Source: Cryobacterium sp. Y11
GTDB lineage: Bacteria; Actinomycetota; Actinomycetes; Actinomycetales; Microbacteriaceae
DNA: 64,000 nt
Direction: 5' to 3'
Assembly: GCF_002929535.1 (NCBI RefSeq)
Contig: NZ_PJJO01000059.1
Coordinates: forward strand, 1-64,000
Both the position numbers and the translations under genes were made by a program. A model generated the notes under the pieces. It was given only the letters and a program-made list of their open reading frames with translations. It made no database searches and was not told the origin of the DNA. Below, piece by piece: positions 33,706 through 43,379 of this stretch. Every line of letters starts with the position of its first letter. Positions within the stretch are counted from its first letter, which is position 1.

Positions 33706-34664
33706 CACTCGCTCGCGATCGGCAAGTGCTCTTCGTTGGAGGCAAAGGCGGAGTCGGCAAGACCTCGGTGGCATCCGCTTTGGCGCTTGCGCGTGCCCGG
33801 AACGGCGGTCGGGTACTGCTCGTCTCCACCGATCCGGCACACAACCTCGGACATATCTGGGACACGGCATTATCGGATGCTGTCGCCCGAGTTTTCACCG
33901 CTTCCGATGGATGTGTGGATGCCGTTGAGATAGACCCCCGCGCCACCATCGAGCGCCATTTCAAGACAGTCAGCGCCACGATGATGAAGCTTCTGCCCGA
34001 GCAGCTGCACCGTTCGGCGAAGGCACACCTTGAGCTCGCAAAAACCGCGCCCGGCAGTCACGAGTCTGCCATGCTCGAACGGGTCGCCGAGCTCATAGAC
34101 CACGGCATCGACGCCTATGACCTCGTATTGTTCGACACTGCACCATCGGGCCACACGCTACATCTGCTTAGCCTGCCGGAGAAGTTGACGGGGTGGACGG
34201 AATCGCTGCTCGCCAGCCGCTCCAGATCGGACCGATTCGCCGCGGCAGCCCGAGGAATTGTCGGCCGTGAAAACCCGGAGACCGCAACCGACTCGGAATT
34301 GCGGCGCACATTGGTGGCCCGTCGTGACCGGTTTTCCCGCATGAACAAGACGATCACCGATGGCACCATCACGGGCTTCGTGGTCGTGACCCTCGCCGAA
34401 AAGATGCCGGTTGCCGAATCCCTTGACATCGTCAGGCAATTGCGCGGTTTGGGCGTCGATGTCGCATCTCTTGTTGTCAACCGCCGCTCCCCTGCTGACG
34501 CCGGCGCCTTCCTTGCTGAACGCAGGATACTCGAAGATATTTGTCTTCAAGAGCTCCGTGAGCACCTTCATACCGTGCCGATGACCGAACTGCCACTGCT
34601 GGTTCGAGACATGACCGGAGAAGATGCGTTAAAGGAACTCGCGGCGCTACTCAGCGCACCCTAG
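33696..34664 (+). CDS. ArsA/Get3-family ATPase
   Basis: A 322-residue P-loop ATPase of the ArsA/Get3 group. The deviant Walker A is FVGGKGGVGKTSVA near 15, switch I region is STDPAHNLGHIWD, Walker B/switch II is DLVLFDTAPSGHTLHLLSLP, and VVNRR marks the C-terminal nucleotide site. It has a single ArsA domain. There are no arsenite pump or arsenate reductase genes nearby, so arsenic export is unlikely. Get3-type relatives carry membrane-protein tails or dithiol partners. The start at 33696 overlaps the Cys-Cys gene, which links the two products. Confidence 0.85.
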   Translation: MLLTLARDRQVLFVGGKGGVGKTSVASALALARARNGGRVLLVSTDPAHNLGHIWDTALSDAVARVFTASDGCVDAVEIDPRATIERHFKTVSATMMKLLPEQLHRSAKAHLELAKTAPGSHESAMLERVAELIDHGIDAYDLVLFDTAPSGHTLHLLSLPEKLTGWTESLLASRSRSDRFAAAARGIVGRENPETATDSELRRTLVARRDRFSRMNKTITDGTITGFVVVTLAEKMPVAESLDIVRQLRGLGVDVASLVVNRRSPADAGAFLAERRILEDICLQELREHLHTVPMTELPLLVRDMTGEDALKELAALLSAP

Positions 34665-35105
34665 CGCTTCAGCACCAACGCGTTCGAAGCACGCTTGCGG
34701 GCCTGGCATCGCTGAAGAGCAGCTGGTAATGCAGCATTCGATGCAATGCTGTTCAAATAGGTTTAATGTGTTAATTTTTTGGCATGGTTCATAGTGGATG
34801 GGTATGACTTCAGTTGATCCGTAGCAGTTGAGTGATCATGTTGCATTGGATGTTGACGCGAATTCCTCCGCCCGATGAGTTGGATACCGTTATTGCACGG
34901 ACAGGTGCGCAGCAGCGGAATGCCTCTGTCAGCGATTGGCGAAGTGTTGTATGCGTTCGGGGTGGCGCAGGAGCAGATTCATGGCAGCGAGTGTCATCAC
35001 CGGATCATCGTTCTGATTGAGCACTTCAACGGCGGTGTACATCAGTTCGCGATCTGGTCCCGGCCGCCCCTGCCCTTCTCGCCAAGATAAACACGAAATA
35101 GCCGT
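34665..35105. other. Intergenic stretch after the ArsA-type gene
   Basis: Contains a small hairpin CAGCATT (34732-34738)/AATGCTG (34745-34751) that could end the cstA operon, then an AT-rich tract around 34755-34785. No gene with recognisable similarity is seen; frames here are short and lack known motifs. The right end borders the insertion-sequence relic. Confidence 0.4.
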
Positions 35106-35540
35106 CTATCGCCACTTCGCGGCGAAGGAGGCGCTGACTTTTCCCAGGAATTCAATCTCCCTTTTCAGCTCAGCATTCTCGGGCTGCAAAACCATGAATT
35201 TGGCCCACTCGACCGGACCATGCTCGGCAGCGCCAGCCTCGGGATGTTCCTCTTTCCAGAGACGAACCCAATTACCCAGCGTCCCCTCGACAACACCAAT
35301 CTCGGGCGCAACTTGAGCGATCGGCCGACCCGATGAAATGACCAGCTCCACAGCCTCGGCCCGAAACTCGGCATTGAACTTACAACGATTAGTCCTGAAA
35401 CAGATTCCCTTACCGCCGTCTCGGCAAACCTCCGCAAAACGTACGACTTCTACGTAAAAGCCGCCGAGCTCGAACGTGGTGAGAAGCTTCCGCGGGAACG
35501 ACGACGCAAAGAAGCCACCGGAACACCGCTGACCACACAC
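35106..35540 (-). mobile_element. IS3-family transposase orfA relic
   Basis: Residues from about position 35390 down match IS3-type OrfA: CKFNAEFRAEAVELVISSG, then RPIAQVAPEIGVVEGTLGNWV (HTH) and the coiled-coil LQPENAELKREIEFLGKVSASF. OrfB with the DDE catalytic domain is missing on both sides, and the frame upstream of the HTH is not typical. It is a non-autonomous remnant marking the right edge of the disturbed region. Confidence 0.7.
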
Positions 35541-35796
35541 AGCGCACTCCCGGCACTGTCACCCCCGCGCTCACAACCGCGCCTCTGACTCTGGCATGAC
35601 CCCACCGCACACCGAAAGCTTTAGCCTGCCCACCGGCAGGCATTTTTGCATTTAACTCACCGTCGCCAACGTCACCGAGCCGATCAGTGTCGCGCACGCC
35701 GTTAAAAACCGAAGGCCGGCTGAGTATTTCTACTCAACCGGCCTGTTCGCTTGGATTCCATGAAAACAAATTCTTAATTTCCTGAAACATCCACAG

Positions 35797-35880
35797 TGCG
35801 CGAGAGGGGACTTGAACCCCTACGTCCTTTCGAACACTGGCACCTGAAGCCAGCGCGTCTGCCAATTCCGCCACTCGCGC
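35797..35880 (-). tRNA. tRNA-Leu (CAG)
   Basis: An 84-nt cloverleaf on the minus strand. The acceptor arms GCGCGAG/CTCGCGC pair, the D-arm contains TGGCAGACG, the anticodon loop is CTTCAGG (anticodon CAG), a class II variable arm follows, and the T-loop is GGTTCAAGTCC. Discriminator A is at 35797; CCA is not encoded. A typical class II tRNA-Leu. Confidence 0.95.
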
Positions 35881-36230
35881 GAACTTAGGAATGCTAACAC
35901 TGCGAGGGGGGTCAGCGCCATTCGACGGCGCGTCGCGTGGTTGAATGGCGCCCCTGGAGCGTGACCGCGCCAGTTGGCGGTCCGCGCGCCAACTGTAGCT
36001 GGCGCACTCACCGTTACCTTGCGCGGTGAACAGTGGATGCCGCCGAACCGCCGCATCCGCTCGTCAATACTCTTCAAAAAAGTTCGAAGGAATGCCCACA
36101 AAGGGCGCGGAATTCGGTCAGCGGCCCTCCGCAGGTAGTATGACTATTCGTGCCGTTTGCGCGCCCAAGGCGGGTTGTCACCCGCGACAAGTAACATGCT
36201 CATAGCCAAACGGACCGGATCGGGAGACCT
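35881..36230. other. Control region upstream of the fhaA operon
   Basis: About 350 bases between tRNA-Leu and fhaA, divergent. It should hold the promoters of both. I see no coding sequence with family similarity and no well-matched -35/-10 pair that I would assert. Confidence 0.4.
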
Positions 36231-36980
36231 GTGGGCATACTGGATAACTTTGAAAAGGGATTGGAGCGCGCCGTCAACGGAGCGTTCGCCAAGACCTTTC
36301 GATCGGGCTTGCAGCCGGTAGAAATAACCTCCGCGCTGCGTCGTGAGCTCGACACCAAGGCCGCTGTTGTCTCGCGGGATCGCATTCTCGCGCCCAATCG
36401 TTTCACCGTGCGCATGTCTCACGCCGATTATGCGCGCATGAACGCGCTCGGTGTCACACTCATCGACGAGCTCACCGCCCTCGTGCAGCGGCACGGTACC
36501 GAGCAGCGGTACCAGTTCACCGGCGGCATCGTTATCACCCTGCACGACGACCGCAGCCTCAGCGAGGGTATGGTGCAGATCGACTCCAGCACAGTCACCA
36601 GCACGGTCGCGTGGACCCCGGTGCTCGACATCAATGGCACCCGCTACCCGCTGACCAAGGACCGCACCGTGATCGGCCGAGGCTCCGACGCCGACATCAC
36701 CATCGACGACACCGGCACCTCGCGTCGCCACGTCGAAATTCTCTGGGACGGCGCCCGCGCCCAGGTGCGCGACCTCGGCTCCACCAATGGCTCCCAGCTC
36801 AACGGCGCCCCGGTCAGCCAGGCCATCCTCGAACCCGATTCGATCGTCACGATCGGCCGCACCCGCATCGTCTTTCGCGTACTCGCGCAAGCCTCCACCG
36901 ACTCTCCGCGCGCTGCCGCACCGACCGACCCGGCCACCGAACGTCACGACATGGGTGGATTCTGGGGGCCGAACGCATGA
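36231..36980 (+). CDS. fhaA: FHA-domain protein FhaA (DUF3662)
   Basis: A 249-residue cytoplasmic protein. The N-terminal DUF3662 domain (MGILDNFEKGLERAVNGAFA to about residue 115) is followed by an FHA phosphothreonine-binding domain at about 145-215 with VIGRG, SRRHVEI and DLGSTNGSQLNG. FhaA reads Ser/Thr-kinase phosphorylation and controls cell-wall synthesis (it binds the MviN/MurJ complex in mycobacteria). The DUF3662-FHA linker is shorter than the mycobacterial one. The start is GTG behind GGGAG. The gene overlaps fhaB by four bases. Confidence 0.93.
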   Translation: MGILDNFEKGLERAVNGAFAKTFRSGLQPVEITSALRRELDTKAAVVSRDRILAPNRFTVRMSHADYARMNALGVTLIDELTALVQRHGTEQRYQFTGGIVITLHDDRSLSEGMVQIDSSTVTSTVAWTPVLDINGTRYPLTKDRTVIGRGSDADITIDDTGTSRRHVEILWDGARAQVRDLGSTNGSQLNGAPVSQAILEPDSIVTIGRTRIVFRVLAQASTDSPRAAAPTDPATERHDMGGFWGPNA

Positions 36981-37519
36981 ACGTCAGCGAACTGACCCTG
37001 CTGGTGCTGCGCATCGGCTTCCTCCTGCTGCTCTGGATGTTCATCTTCGGCATCGTCTACGCCCTGCGCAGCGATCTGTTCGGCCAGCGCGTGCGCAAAT
37101 TAACAACGGATGCTGCCGCTCCCGTCCCCGCGTTCCCGGTCGCCGCAGCTCCCGCCGCCCCGGTCCCGCGGGCCACCCCGGCTGCCCCAGATGTGCCGGG
37201 TGCCGCTTCGGGACTAGCTACCAGCCAGAACACCACCCGCCTCGTGATCACGAGTGGCCCCAAGGCTGGCACCGAATTTCCACTCGGCGCAGACCCGATC
37301 ACGATCGGCCGCTCGGCCGATTCGAGCTTGGTCATCCGCGATGACTACACCTCAACACACCACGCCCGCCTCATGCTCTGGAACGACGAGTGGATGCTGC
37401 AAGACCTCGACTCCACCAACGGCACCTTTCTTGCTGGCGCCCGCGTCACCGTGCCGACCAAGATTCCCTTGAACGCCACCGTGAAGATCGGCGCCACCAG
37501 CTTCGAGCTTCGGCGGTAG
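36977..37519 (+). CDS. fhaB: FHA-domain protein FhaB (FipA-like)
   Basis: A 180-residue protein with an N-terminal membrane segment (VLRIGFLLLLWMFIFGIVYAL), an Ala/Pro linker, and a C-terminal FHA domain (TIGRSADSSLVI, STHHARLMLW, DSTNGTFLAG). It is a phosphothreonine reader of the PknA/PknB pathway and takes part in division and septum control. ATG 36977 overlaps the fhaA stop (ATGA). Confidence 0.93.
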   Translation: MNVSELTLLVLRIGFLLLLWMFIFGIVYALRSDLFGQRVRKLTTDAAAPVPAFPVAAAPAAPVPRATPAAPDVPGAASGLATSQNTTRLVITSGPKAGTEFPLGADPITIGRSADSSLVIRDDYTSTHHARLMLWNDEWMLQDLDSTNGTFLAGARVTVPTKIPLNATVKIGATSFELRR

Positions 37520-37522
37520 GTC

Positions 37523-38752
37523 ATGGCGACGGTCAGTCATAGCGCAGCCGCGTCCAACGTCGGCAAGGTTCGCTCCAACAATCAGGACTCCGCGTACGCC
37601 GGACGCACCCTGTTTCTGGTCGCCGACGGCATGGGCGGCCACGCCGGCGGCGACGTCGCGTCCTCGATTGCGACCAAGCGCATCATCGAGGCCGACCAGG
37701 CATACCCGAGCGCGCAGGACGCCGAATTCGCCCTGCAGGCCGCCCTCATCGGCGCCAACGCCCAGCTCGCCGAGACGGTATTCGAGCACACAGAACTGAC
37801 CGGCATGGGCACAACCGTCAGCGCCCTCATTGTGCTCGAGAACGAGGTCGCGATCGCCCACATCGGCGATTCGCGCATCTACCTGCTGCGCGACAACGAG
37901 CTCTCCCAGATCACCATCGACCACACCTTCGTGCAGCGCCTGGTCGACAGCGGCCGCATCACAGAGGCCGAGGCCATGGTGCATCCGCGCCGCTCCGTGC
38001 TCATGCGCGTGCTCGGCGACGTCGAGGCGAGCCCCGAAATCGACACGTCCATTCTGGCCACGATCACCGGCGACCGCTGGCTGCTCTGCTCAGACGGTCT
38101 CACCGGCGTCGTGTCACACACTGGCATAGCCTCAGCCCTGGCAAGCGGCGCCAACGCGCAGGATGTCGCCGACCTGCTCGTCAAAGAGAGCCTCGACGGC
38201 GGCGCCCCCGATAACGTGACCGTGGTCATCGTCGATATCGGCGAGGGCATACATCGCACGGACAGCCCCGTCATCGTCGGCTCGGCCGCCAATCCGCTCG
38301 CCTTCGGTGAGGAACCCGGTCGCAACCGCGCCCTGCGCATCCCGACTCTGCGCCTACATCCGGTGCGCGAAACACACTTCGAGCCCGATTCGCAGGATTA
38401 CCTCTCCGAACTGATCGAAGAGGATGCCCGCCGCGCGCGCCGCCGCAGGGCCACCTGGCTCTTCGGTGTGATCGTGCTCGTGCTCGCTATCGTTGGTACT
38501 AGCATTTTGAGCTACCAATGGACCCAAACTCGATACTTCGTCGGAGCCCAGGATTCAACCGTGGCGATCTATCAGGGCGTGCAGCAGGATATCGGCCCGA
38601 TCAAGCTCTCCAGCGTCTACAAAGACACCAATATCAACCTGTCCGACCTGCGCGTCTACGACCGCCAGCTGGTCGAGCAGACCATCAATGCCGGCTCGCT
38701 CGCGGACGCGCAGGCCATCGTCGAACGACTGAAGGATGCGATCGTTGAGTAA
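37523..38752 (+). CDS. pstP: PP2C-type Ser/Thr phosphatase PstP
   Basis: A 409-residue phosphatase that reverses PknA/PknB phosphorylation. Catalytic PP2C motifs: RSNNQDSAYAG, VADGMGGHAGGD (metal Asp and Gly), GMGTTVSAL, HIGDSRIYLL, DHTFVQRLV, LLCSDGLTG and APDNVTVVIVD. A transmembrane helix follows near 315-335 (LFGVIVLVLAIVGTSIL), then a short extracytoplasmic domain of about 70 residues. The gene lies between fhaB and the ftsW/rodA-type gene in the standard order. Confidence 0.95.
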   Translation: MATVSHSAAASNVGKVRSNNQDSAYAGRTLFLVADGMGGHAGGDVASSIATKRIIEADQAYPSAQDAEFALQAALIGANAQLAETVFEHTELTGMGTTVSALIVLENEVAIAHIGDSRIYLLRDNELSQITIDHTFVQRLVDSGRITEAEAMVHPRRSVLMRVLGDVEASPEIDTSILATITGDRWLLCSDGLTGVVSHTGIASALASGANAQDVADLLVKESLDGGAPDNVTVVIVDIGEGIHRTDSPVIVGSAANPLAFGEEPGRNRALRIPTLRLHPVRETHFEPDSQDYLSELIEEDARRARRRRATWLFGVIVLVLAIVGTSILSYQWTQTRYFVGAQDSTVAIYQGVQQDIGPIKLSSVYKDTNINLSDLRVYDRQLVEQTINAGSLADAQAIVERLKDAIVE

Positions 38753-40136
38753 GGCATCCGCTCAACAAGCACGTCAGACGCCGGTTACCCAGCCGGTGCG
38801 TCGTCTGCACCTGCCACAGAAGCTGCGAAATCTCGAGCTGTTCCTGCTACTGATCGCCTGTTTCATCAACGCGAGCGCCGTCGTTTTGGTGCAGTTGGGC
38901 GCCCTTGGCGAAATCGACACGACCCTGGTGCTGCTGGGTGCCGGTCTGGCGGTGCTCGTGATCGGACTGCATGTCGTGTTGCGCTTCGTCGCCCGCGACT
39001 CCGATCCGTTCATATTGCCGATCGCCACGGTGCTCAACGGCATCGGCATCGCCATGATCTACCGCATCGACATCGCCGACCAAGATAGCGGATGGGAGAG
39101 CGCGGCCGTGCGCCAGACGGTGTGGAGTGCCCTGGCCATCTTGAGCGCTATCGTCGTGCTTCTGGTCATTCGCAATCATCGCGTGCTGTTTCGGTACACC
39201 TATATTTTCGGATTTCTTGGTGTGGTTTTGCTGTTTCTGCCGCTCATTCCCGGCCTTGGCCGCGAGGTTAGTGGAGCGCGGGTCTGGATCGGATTCGGGA
39301 GCTTCGCCACCTTCCAGCCCGGCGAGATCGCCAAGATCGCCCTTGCCGTGTTCTTCGCCGGTTATCTGGTGCGCAACCGCGACAGCCTTTCCATGGTCGG
39401 CAAAAAGTTTCTCGGCGCGCGTTTTCCGCGCCTGCGCGACCTCGGCCCGATTCTCGTCGTCTGGGCCCTGTCGATGTCGGTCATCATCTTTCAGCGCGAC
39501 CTCGGCACCGCCCTGCTCTACTTCGGCTTATTCCTAGTCATGCTCTACCTCGCCACCGGGCGCCTGAGCTGGGTCATCATCGGCCTGAGCCTATTTCTTG
39601 GCGGAGCACTGCTGGCCAGCCAGACCCTCGACTATGTCAACGGCCGTTTTACGAACTGGCTCGATGCCTTGAATCCGGATGTTTACGAAGCGCGCGGCGG
39701 CAGTTTTCAGCTGGTGCAGGGCCTGTTCGGCCTGGCCAAGGGCGGCCTGCTCGGCACCGGCTGGGGCCAGGGACGGCCGGAAATCACCCCGGTTCCGCAG
39801 AGTGATTACATTATCGCCAGCCTCGGCGAAGAGCTCGGGCTCGCCGGAATCTTCGCGATTCTCGCGCTCTACCTCTTGTTTGTGGCGCGTGGCTTTCGCA
39901 TCGGCTTCGCCGGTCAGGATGACTTCGGCAAGCTCCTCGCCGTCGGTCTCGCCTTCGTCGTTGCACTGCAATGCTTCATCGTCATCGGCGGCGTCACCCG
40001 GGTCATCCCGCTGACCGGTTTGACCACCCCGTTTCTGGCCGCCGGAGGCTCCTCGCTCGTGGCGAACTGGATCATCGTTGCCCTGTTGCTGCGGCTGTCC
40101 GATACCGTGCGCAACCAACCCAGGCTGGTGATCTAG
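38736..40136 (+). CDS. ftsW: FtsW/RodA-family peptidoglycan polymerase
   Basis: A 466-residue SEDS-family membrane protein that polymerises lipid II glycan strands together with a class B penicillin-binding protein. It has about 10-12 membrane segments; conserved stretches include PGLGREVSGARVWIGFG, FQPGEIAKIALAVFFAGYL, FQRDLGTALLYFGLF and TPFLAAGGSSLVANW. In this operon it pairs with the downstream PbpA, which is the RodA-type role. ATG 38736 directly follows AAGG, too close for a ribosome binding site; TTG 38745 (LSKASAQQ) may be the real start. It overlaps the pstP end. Confidence 0.9.
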   Translation: MRSLSKASAQQARQTPVTQPVRRLHLPQKLRNLELFLLLIACFINASAVVLVQLGALGEIDTTLVLLGAGLAVLVIGLHVVLRFVARDSDPFILPIATVLNGIGIAMIYRIDIADQDSGWESAAVRQTVWSALAILSAIVVLLVIRNHRVLFRYTYIFGFLGVVLLFLPLIPGLGREVSGARVWIGFGSFATFQPGEIAKIALAVFFAGYLVRNRDSLSMVGKKFLGARFPRLRDLGPILVVWALSMSVIIFQRDLGTALLYFGLFLVMLYLATGRLSWVIIGLSLFLGGALLASQTLDYVNGRFTNWLDALNPDVYEARGGSFQLVQGLFGLAKGGLLGTGWGQGRPEITPVPQSDYIIASLGEELGLAGIFAILALYLLFVARGFRIGFAGQDDFGKLLAVGLAFVVALQCFIVIGGVTRVIPLTGLTTPFLAAGGSSLVANWIIVALLLRLSDTVRNQPRLVI

Positions 40137-41587
40137 TGAATCGCGAACTTAAACGCGTCAGCATCGTAGTGCTGTTGATGTTCATCGCTCTGCTCAGCTC
40201 GACCTCGATCGTGCAGGCCTTTCAAGCCGATAATCTCTCGGCCGATCCGCGCAACACGCGCACGCTCTACGACAGCTACCAGGTCGAGCGTGGCGCCATC
40301 CTGGTGGCCGGTGAACCGATCGCCCAGTCCCTGCCGGCCGATGACGACTATAAGTTTCTGCGCACGTACACCAATCCAGAGCTGTACGCACCGATCACCG
40401 GGTATATCCCGATCAACGGCGAACCGACCGGGCTGGAATTCGCCCTCAATGCCGAGATGACCGGCACCTCCAACTCGCAGTTCTTTGACAAGATCAGCGC
40501 CCTCGTCACTGGCCAGGACCCGAAGGGCGCCGCCGTCGAGGTCACTATCGATCCCGTAGCCCAGCAGGCGGCCTGGGATGCCCTCGGCGATTACACCGGA
40601 TCGGTTGTCGTCACCGAACCCGCGACCGGCCGCATCCTGGCCATGGTCTCTAAGCCGAGCTTCAATTTGAACCTGCTCACCGTGCACAACAATAAAGAGG
40701 TCACCGCGAGCTACGAGGCACTCCTGGCCGACGATAACAACCCGCTGATCAACAGGGCGATCAATTCCCTCAACCCTCCCGGATCGATCTTCAAGCTCGT
40801 CGTCACCACGGCTGCTCTCGAATCAGGCGACTACACCCCGGAAAGCACCTTTCCGAATCCGGCCGTCTATACCGCGCCCGGCACGACAAGCAAGATCGAA
40901 AACTCCAGCGGTCAACCCTGCGGTACCGGCGACACGGTCACCCTGGCCACGGCCCTCCGGCTCTCCTGCAATATTCCGTTCGCCGAGCTCGGCGTCAAGC
41001 TCGGCGACACGGCTATTCGGGAAACCGCCGAGAAATTCGGTTTCAACAAGAGCTACAGCATCCCCATGACCGTGGCTGAGAGCGTCTACCCAAACGGACT
41101 CGATGATCCGCAAACCGCGCAGTCTGCGTTCGGCCAATTCGACGTGCAGGCCACCCCGCTGCAAATGGCGATGGTCAGTGCTGCCATCGCCAACGGCGGT
41201 GTCGTGATGGCACCGACCCTGGTTCAAGAGATTCTCGCGCCCAACCTGAGCGCCATCCAAACCTTCGAACCAGCCGAAATGGGGCGGGTGATGAGCGAAA
41301 AAACAGCCGCAACCCTGACCGGAATGATGATCAATGGCGTTCAGGATGGCGCCGCTAGCAATGCAAGAATAGACGGGGTCGACGTGGCAGGGAAAACAGG
41401 CACGGCGCAGAACGGGTCAACTGATCCCTTCACATTGTGGTTCACCGGTTTCGCGCCGGCAACGGACCCGCAGTATGCCATCACCGTTCTGATCGAGGAC
41501 GGCGGGGGAATGGAACAATCCGGGTTCGGCAACCTTCTTGCCGCACCCGTCGCAAAAGCGGTACTAGAGGCGGTGCTTAACAAATGA
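40136..41587 (+). CDS. pbpA: Class B penicillin-binding protein PbpA
   Basis: A 483-residue peptidoglycan transpeptidase with one N-terminal membrane anchor ([19 protein letters not shown]) and periplasm-facing catalytic domain. Active-site motifs are PPGSIFKLV (SxxK), SCN (SxN) and KTGTAQ. It cross-links the glycan strands made by the SEDS partner encoded directly upstream. The GTG at 40136 overlaps the last base of the ftsW stop; longer frames upstream overlap ftsW and are not family-like. The pknA ATG overlaps its stop. Confidence 0.94.
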   Translation: MNRELKRVSIVVLLMFIALLSSTSIVQAFQADNLSADPRNTRTLYDSYQVERGAILVAGEPIAQSLPADDDYKFLRTYTNPELYAPITGYIPINGEPTGLEFALNAEMTGTSNSQFFDKISALVTGQDPKGAAVEVTIDPVAQQAAWDALGDYTGSVVVTEPATGRILAMVSKPSFNLNLLTVHNNKEVTASYEALLADDNNPLINRAINSLNPPGSIFKLVVTTAALESGDYTPESTFPNPAVYTAPGTTSKIENSSGQPCGTGDTVTLATALRLSCNIPFAELGVKLGDTAIRETAEKFGFNKSYSIPMTVAESVYPNGLDDPQTAQSAFGQFDVQATPLQMAMVSAAIANGGVVMAPTLVQEILAPNLSAIQTFEPAEMGRVMSEKTAATLTGMMINGVQDGAASNARIDGVDVAGKTGTAQNGSTDPFTLWFTGFAPATDPQYAITVLIEDGGGMEQSGFGNLLAAPVAKAVLEAVLNK

Positions 41588-43302
41588 GACCCACAGCAGG
41601 CCTCACCTTCGGCGGACGATACGAGCTGCAGTCGCGCATTGCGATTGGCGGCATGGGTGAGGTGTGGAAGTCCACCGATCTCGTCATCGGCCGCAGCGTC
41701 GCGATCAAGATTTTGAAGGACGAGTATCTCGGCGACCCCGGCTTTCTCGAGAGGTTTCGCGCTGAAGCACGCCACGCTGCCCTGGTCAACCACGAAGGCA
41801 TCGCGAATGTCTTCGACTACGGCGAAGAAGACGGCAGCGCCTTTCTGGTCATGGAACTCGTTCCCGGCGAAGCCCTGTCGACCATTCTTGAGCGGGAGCA
41901 CGTTCTCCCTACCGACAAGGTGCTCGACATCGTCGCGCAGACCTCGGCCGCGCTACACGCCGCCCACGCCGCCGGTCTCGTGCACCGCGATATCAAGCCG
42001 GGCAACCTGCTCATCACGCCAGAGGGCCGGGTCAAGATCACCGACTTCGGCATCGCCCGCATCGCTGACCAGGTTCCGCTCACCGCGACCGGCCAGGTCA
42101 TGGGAACCGTGCAGTACCTTTCGCCGGAACAGGCCAGCGGTCACCCGGCGTCCCCCACCACCGACATCTACTCGATCGGTATTGTCGCCTACGAGTCCCT
42201 CGCTGGACGCCGCCCATTCACGGGCGAGTCGCAGGTTGCGATCGCCATGGCCCAGATCAACGAAATCGCGCCCGATCTTCCGGTGACGGTGTCGGAGCCG
42301 GTGCGCAATCTGGTCTTCGCCTGCCTGGCCAAGAACCCTGCCGATCGCCCGGCGTCTGCTGCCCACCTGGCGCGCGCGGCATCCGCTTTGCGACGCGGGG
42401 ATGTGGCCGCTGCCGCCGTGGCCGTGCCATCCATTCTGGGCGGTCTCTCGGCCACCAGCGCCACCATGCTCATGCCCGGGGCCGGCTCAGACCAAGCCAC
42501 CACCGTTTTGCCGGCCACCGGCGCACCCATCACGCGGGCATCCACGGCCACCGCCGAAGCCGAAAAGAAGAAACGTAGCCCGTGGACCTGGCCACTCATC
42601 GCCCTCGTCGCACTGCTGATGATCGTGCTCACCGGCACGCTGATCGCCCTGTTCGCGCAAAACAACGAGGCTCCGGCAGCGCCGGTCCAGACCTCGGCCA
42701 CCCCCTCGGCGACCCCCTCGGCGACGCCATCCGCCACTCCAACACCTACGCCCACACCGACGCCCACTAATGCGTCGATCAACCCAGACGACTTCGTGGG
42801 TATGCTCAGCTCTGAAGCCGCCGCCAAGCTGGTCGGCATGGGTTTCGTTGCCGACATTGAGCCTGGAAACGCGGCGGAGACCGCTGAAAACGTCGACCGG
42901 GTCTACCGGGTCAACCCCACCGGACCGGTTCCCGAGGGCGCTACAGTCACCCTCACGGTCTGGGGCGCTGTGGCAACTCCGACCACGCCCACGTCCAAAC
43001 CGACGGCAACGCCGCTCGCTGTGGCCGAAGACGGAACGGTGACGATCACCTGGGGCGCACAGACGTGTCCCACCGGTCAGACGCTGTCGGGTTACAAAGT
43101 CGTCGCCGAGGGTGGCGGCGCCACCGTCGCCGCCGACGGCCTCACCGCGGCGGCGGTTGTGACCACAACCGTGACGGCCGGAAACGCAGACTTCACCGTA
43201 AAGTACAGCTACTTCTGCGGCCAGGTCAGTTCGGAATTCTCGCCGTCCTCGGACACCGTGGTGGTCGCACCGGCAGCGGTCGTTCCGGGCATCGGCGGCT
43301 AA
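41584..43302 (+). CDS. pknA: Ser/Thr protein kinase PknA-type with one PASTA domain
   Basis: A 572-residue Hanks-type kinase. The domain spans about 12-270: [16 protein letters not shown] (catalytic Lys), [26 protein letters not shown] transmembrane helix follows near 340-360 ([22 protein letters not shown]) and an extracellular Pro/Thr-rich linker. One PASTA unit ([19 protein letters not shown] ...) is followed by a C-terminal beta-rich segment with two Cys (QTCPTGQTL ... YFCGQVS) and an FN3-like pattern. Mycobacterial PknA lacks PASTA, so this version has extra sensing capacity. The gene overlaps pbpA. Confidence 0.9.
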   Translation: MRPTAGLTFGGRYELQSRIAIGGMGEVWKSTDLVIGRSVAIKILKDEYLGDPGFLERFRAEARHAALVNHEGIANVFDYGEEDGSAFLVMELVPGEALSTILEREHVLPTDKVLDIVAQTSAALHAAHAAGLVHRDIKPGNLLITPEGRVKITDFGIARIADQVPLTATGQVMGTVQYLSPEQASGHPASPTTDIYSIGIVAYESLAGRRPFTGESQVAIAMAQINEIAPDLPVTVSEPVRNLVFACLAKNPADRPASAAHLARAASALRRGDVAAAAVAVPSILGGLSATSATMLMPGAGSDQATTVLPATGAPITRASTATAEAEKKKRSPWTWPLIALVALLMIVLTGTLIALFAQNNEAPAAPVQTSATPSATPSATPSATPTPTPTPTPTNASINPDDFVGMLSSEAAAKLVGMGFVADIEPGNAAETAENVDRVYRVNPTGPVPEGATVTLTVWGAVATPTTPTSKPTATPLAVAEDGTVTITWGAQTCPTGQTLSGYKVVAEGGGATVAADGLTAAAVVTTTVTAGNADFTVKYSYFCGQVSSEFSPSSDTVVVAPAAVVPGIGG

Positions 43303-43379
43303 CTCCCCGCTGTCGTGCGGTAAAGTAGCGCTCACTGTGTCTAACCGGGCGCGGTGTCTGATTGTGGGGGAGTACGCAC

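Noticed and set aside
33696..34664. Arsenic resistance operon
   Set aside because: The ATPase is ArsA-like, but there is no ArsB/Acr3 pump, ArsC or ArsD nearby; the partner genes point to the CstA unit.
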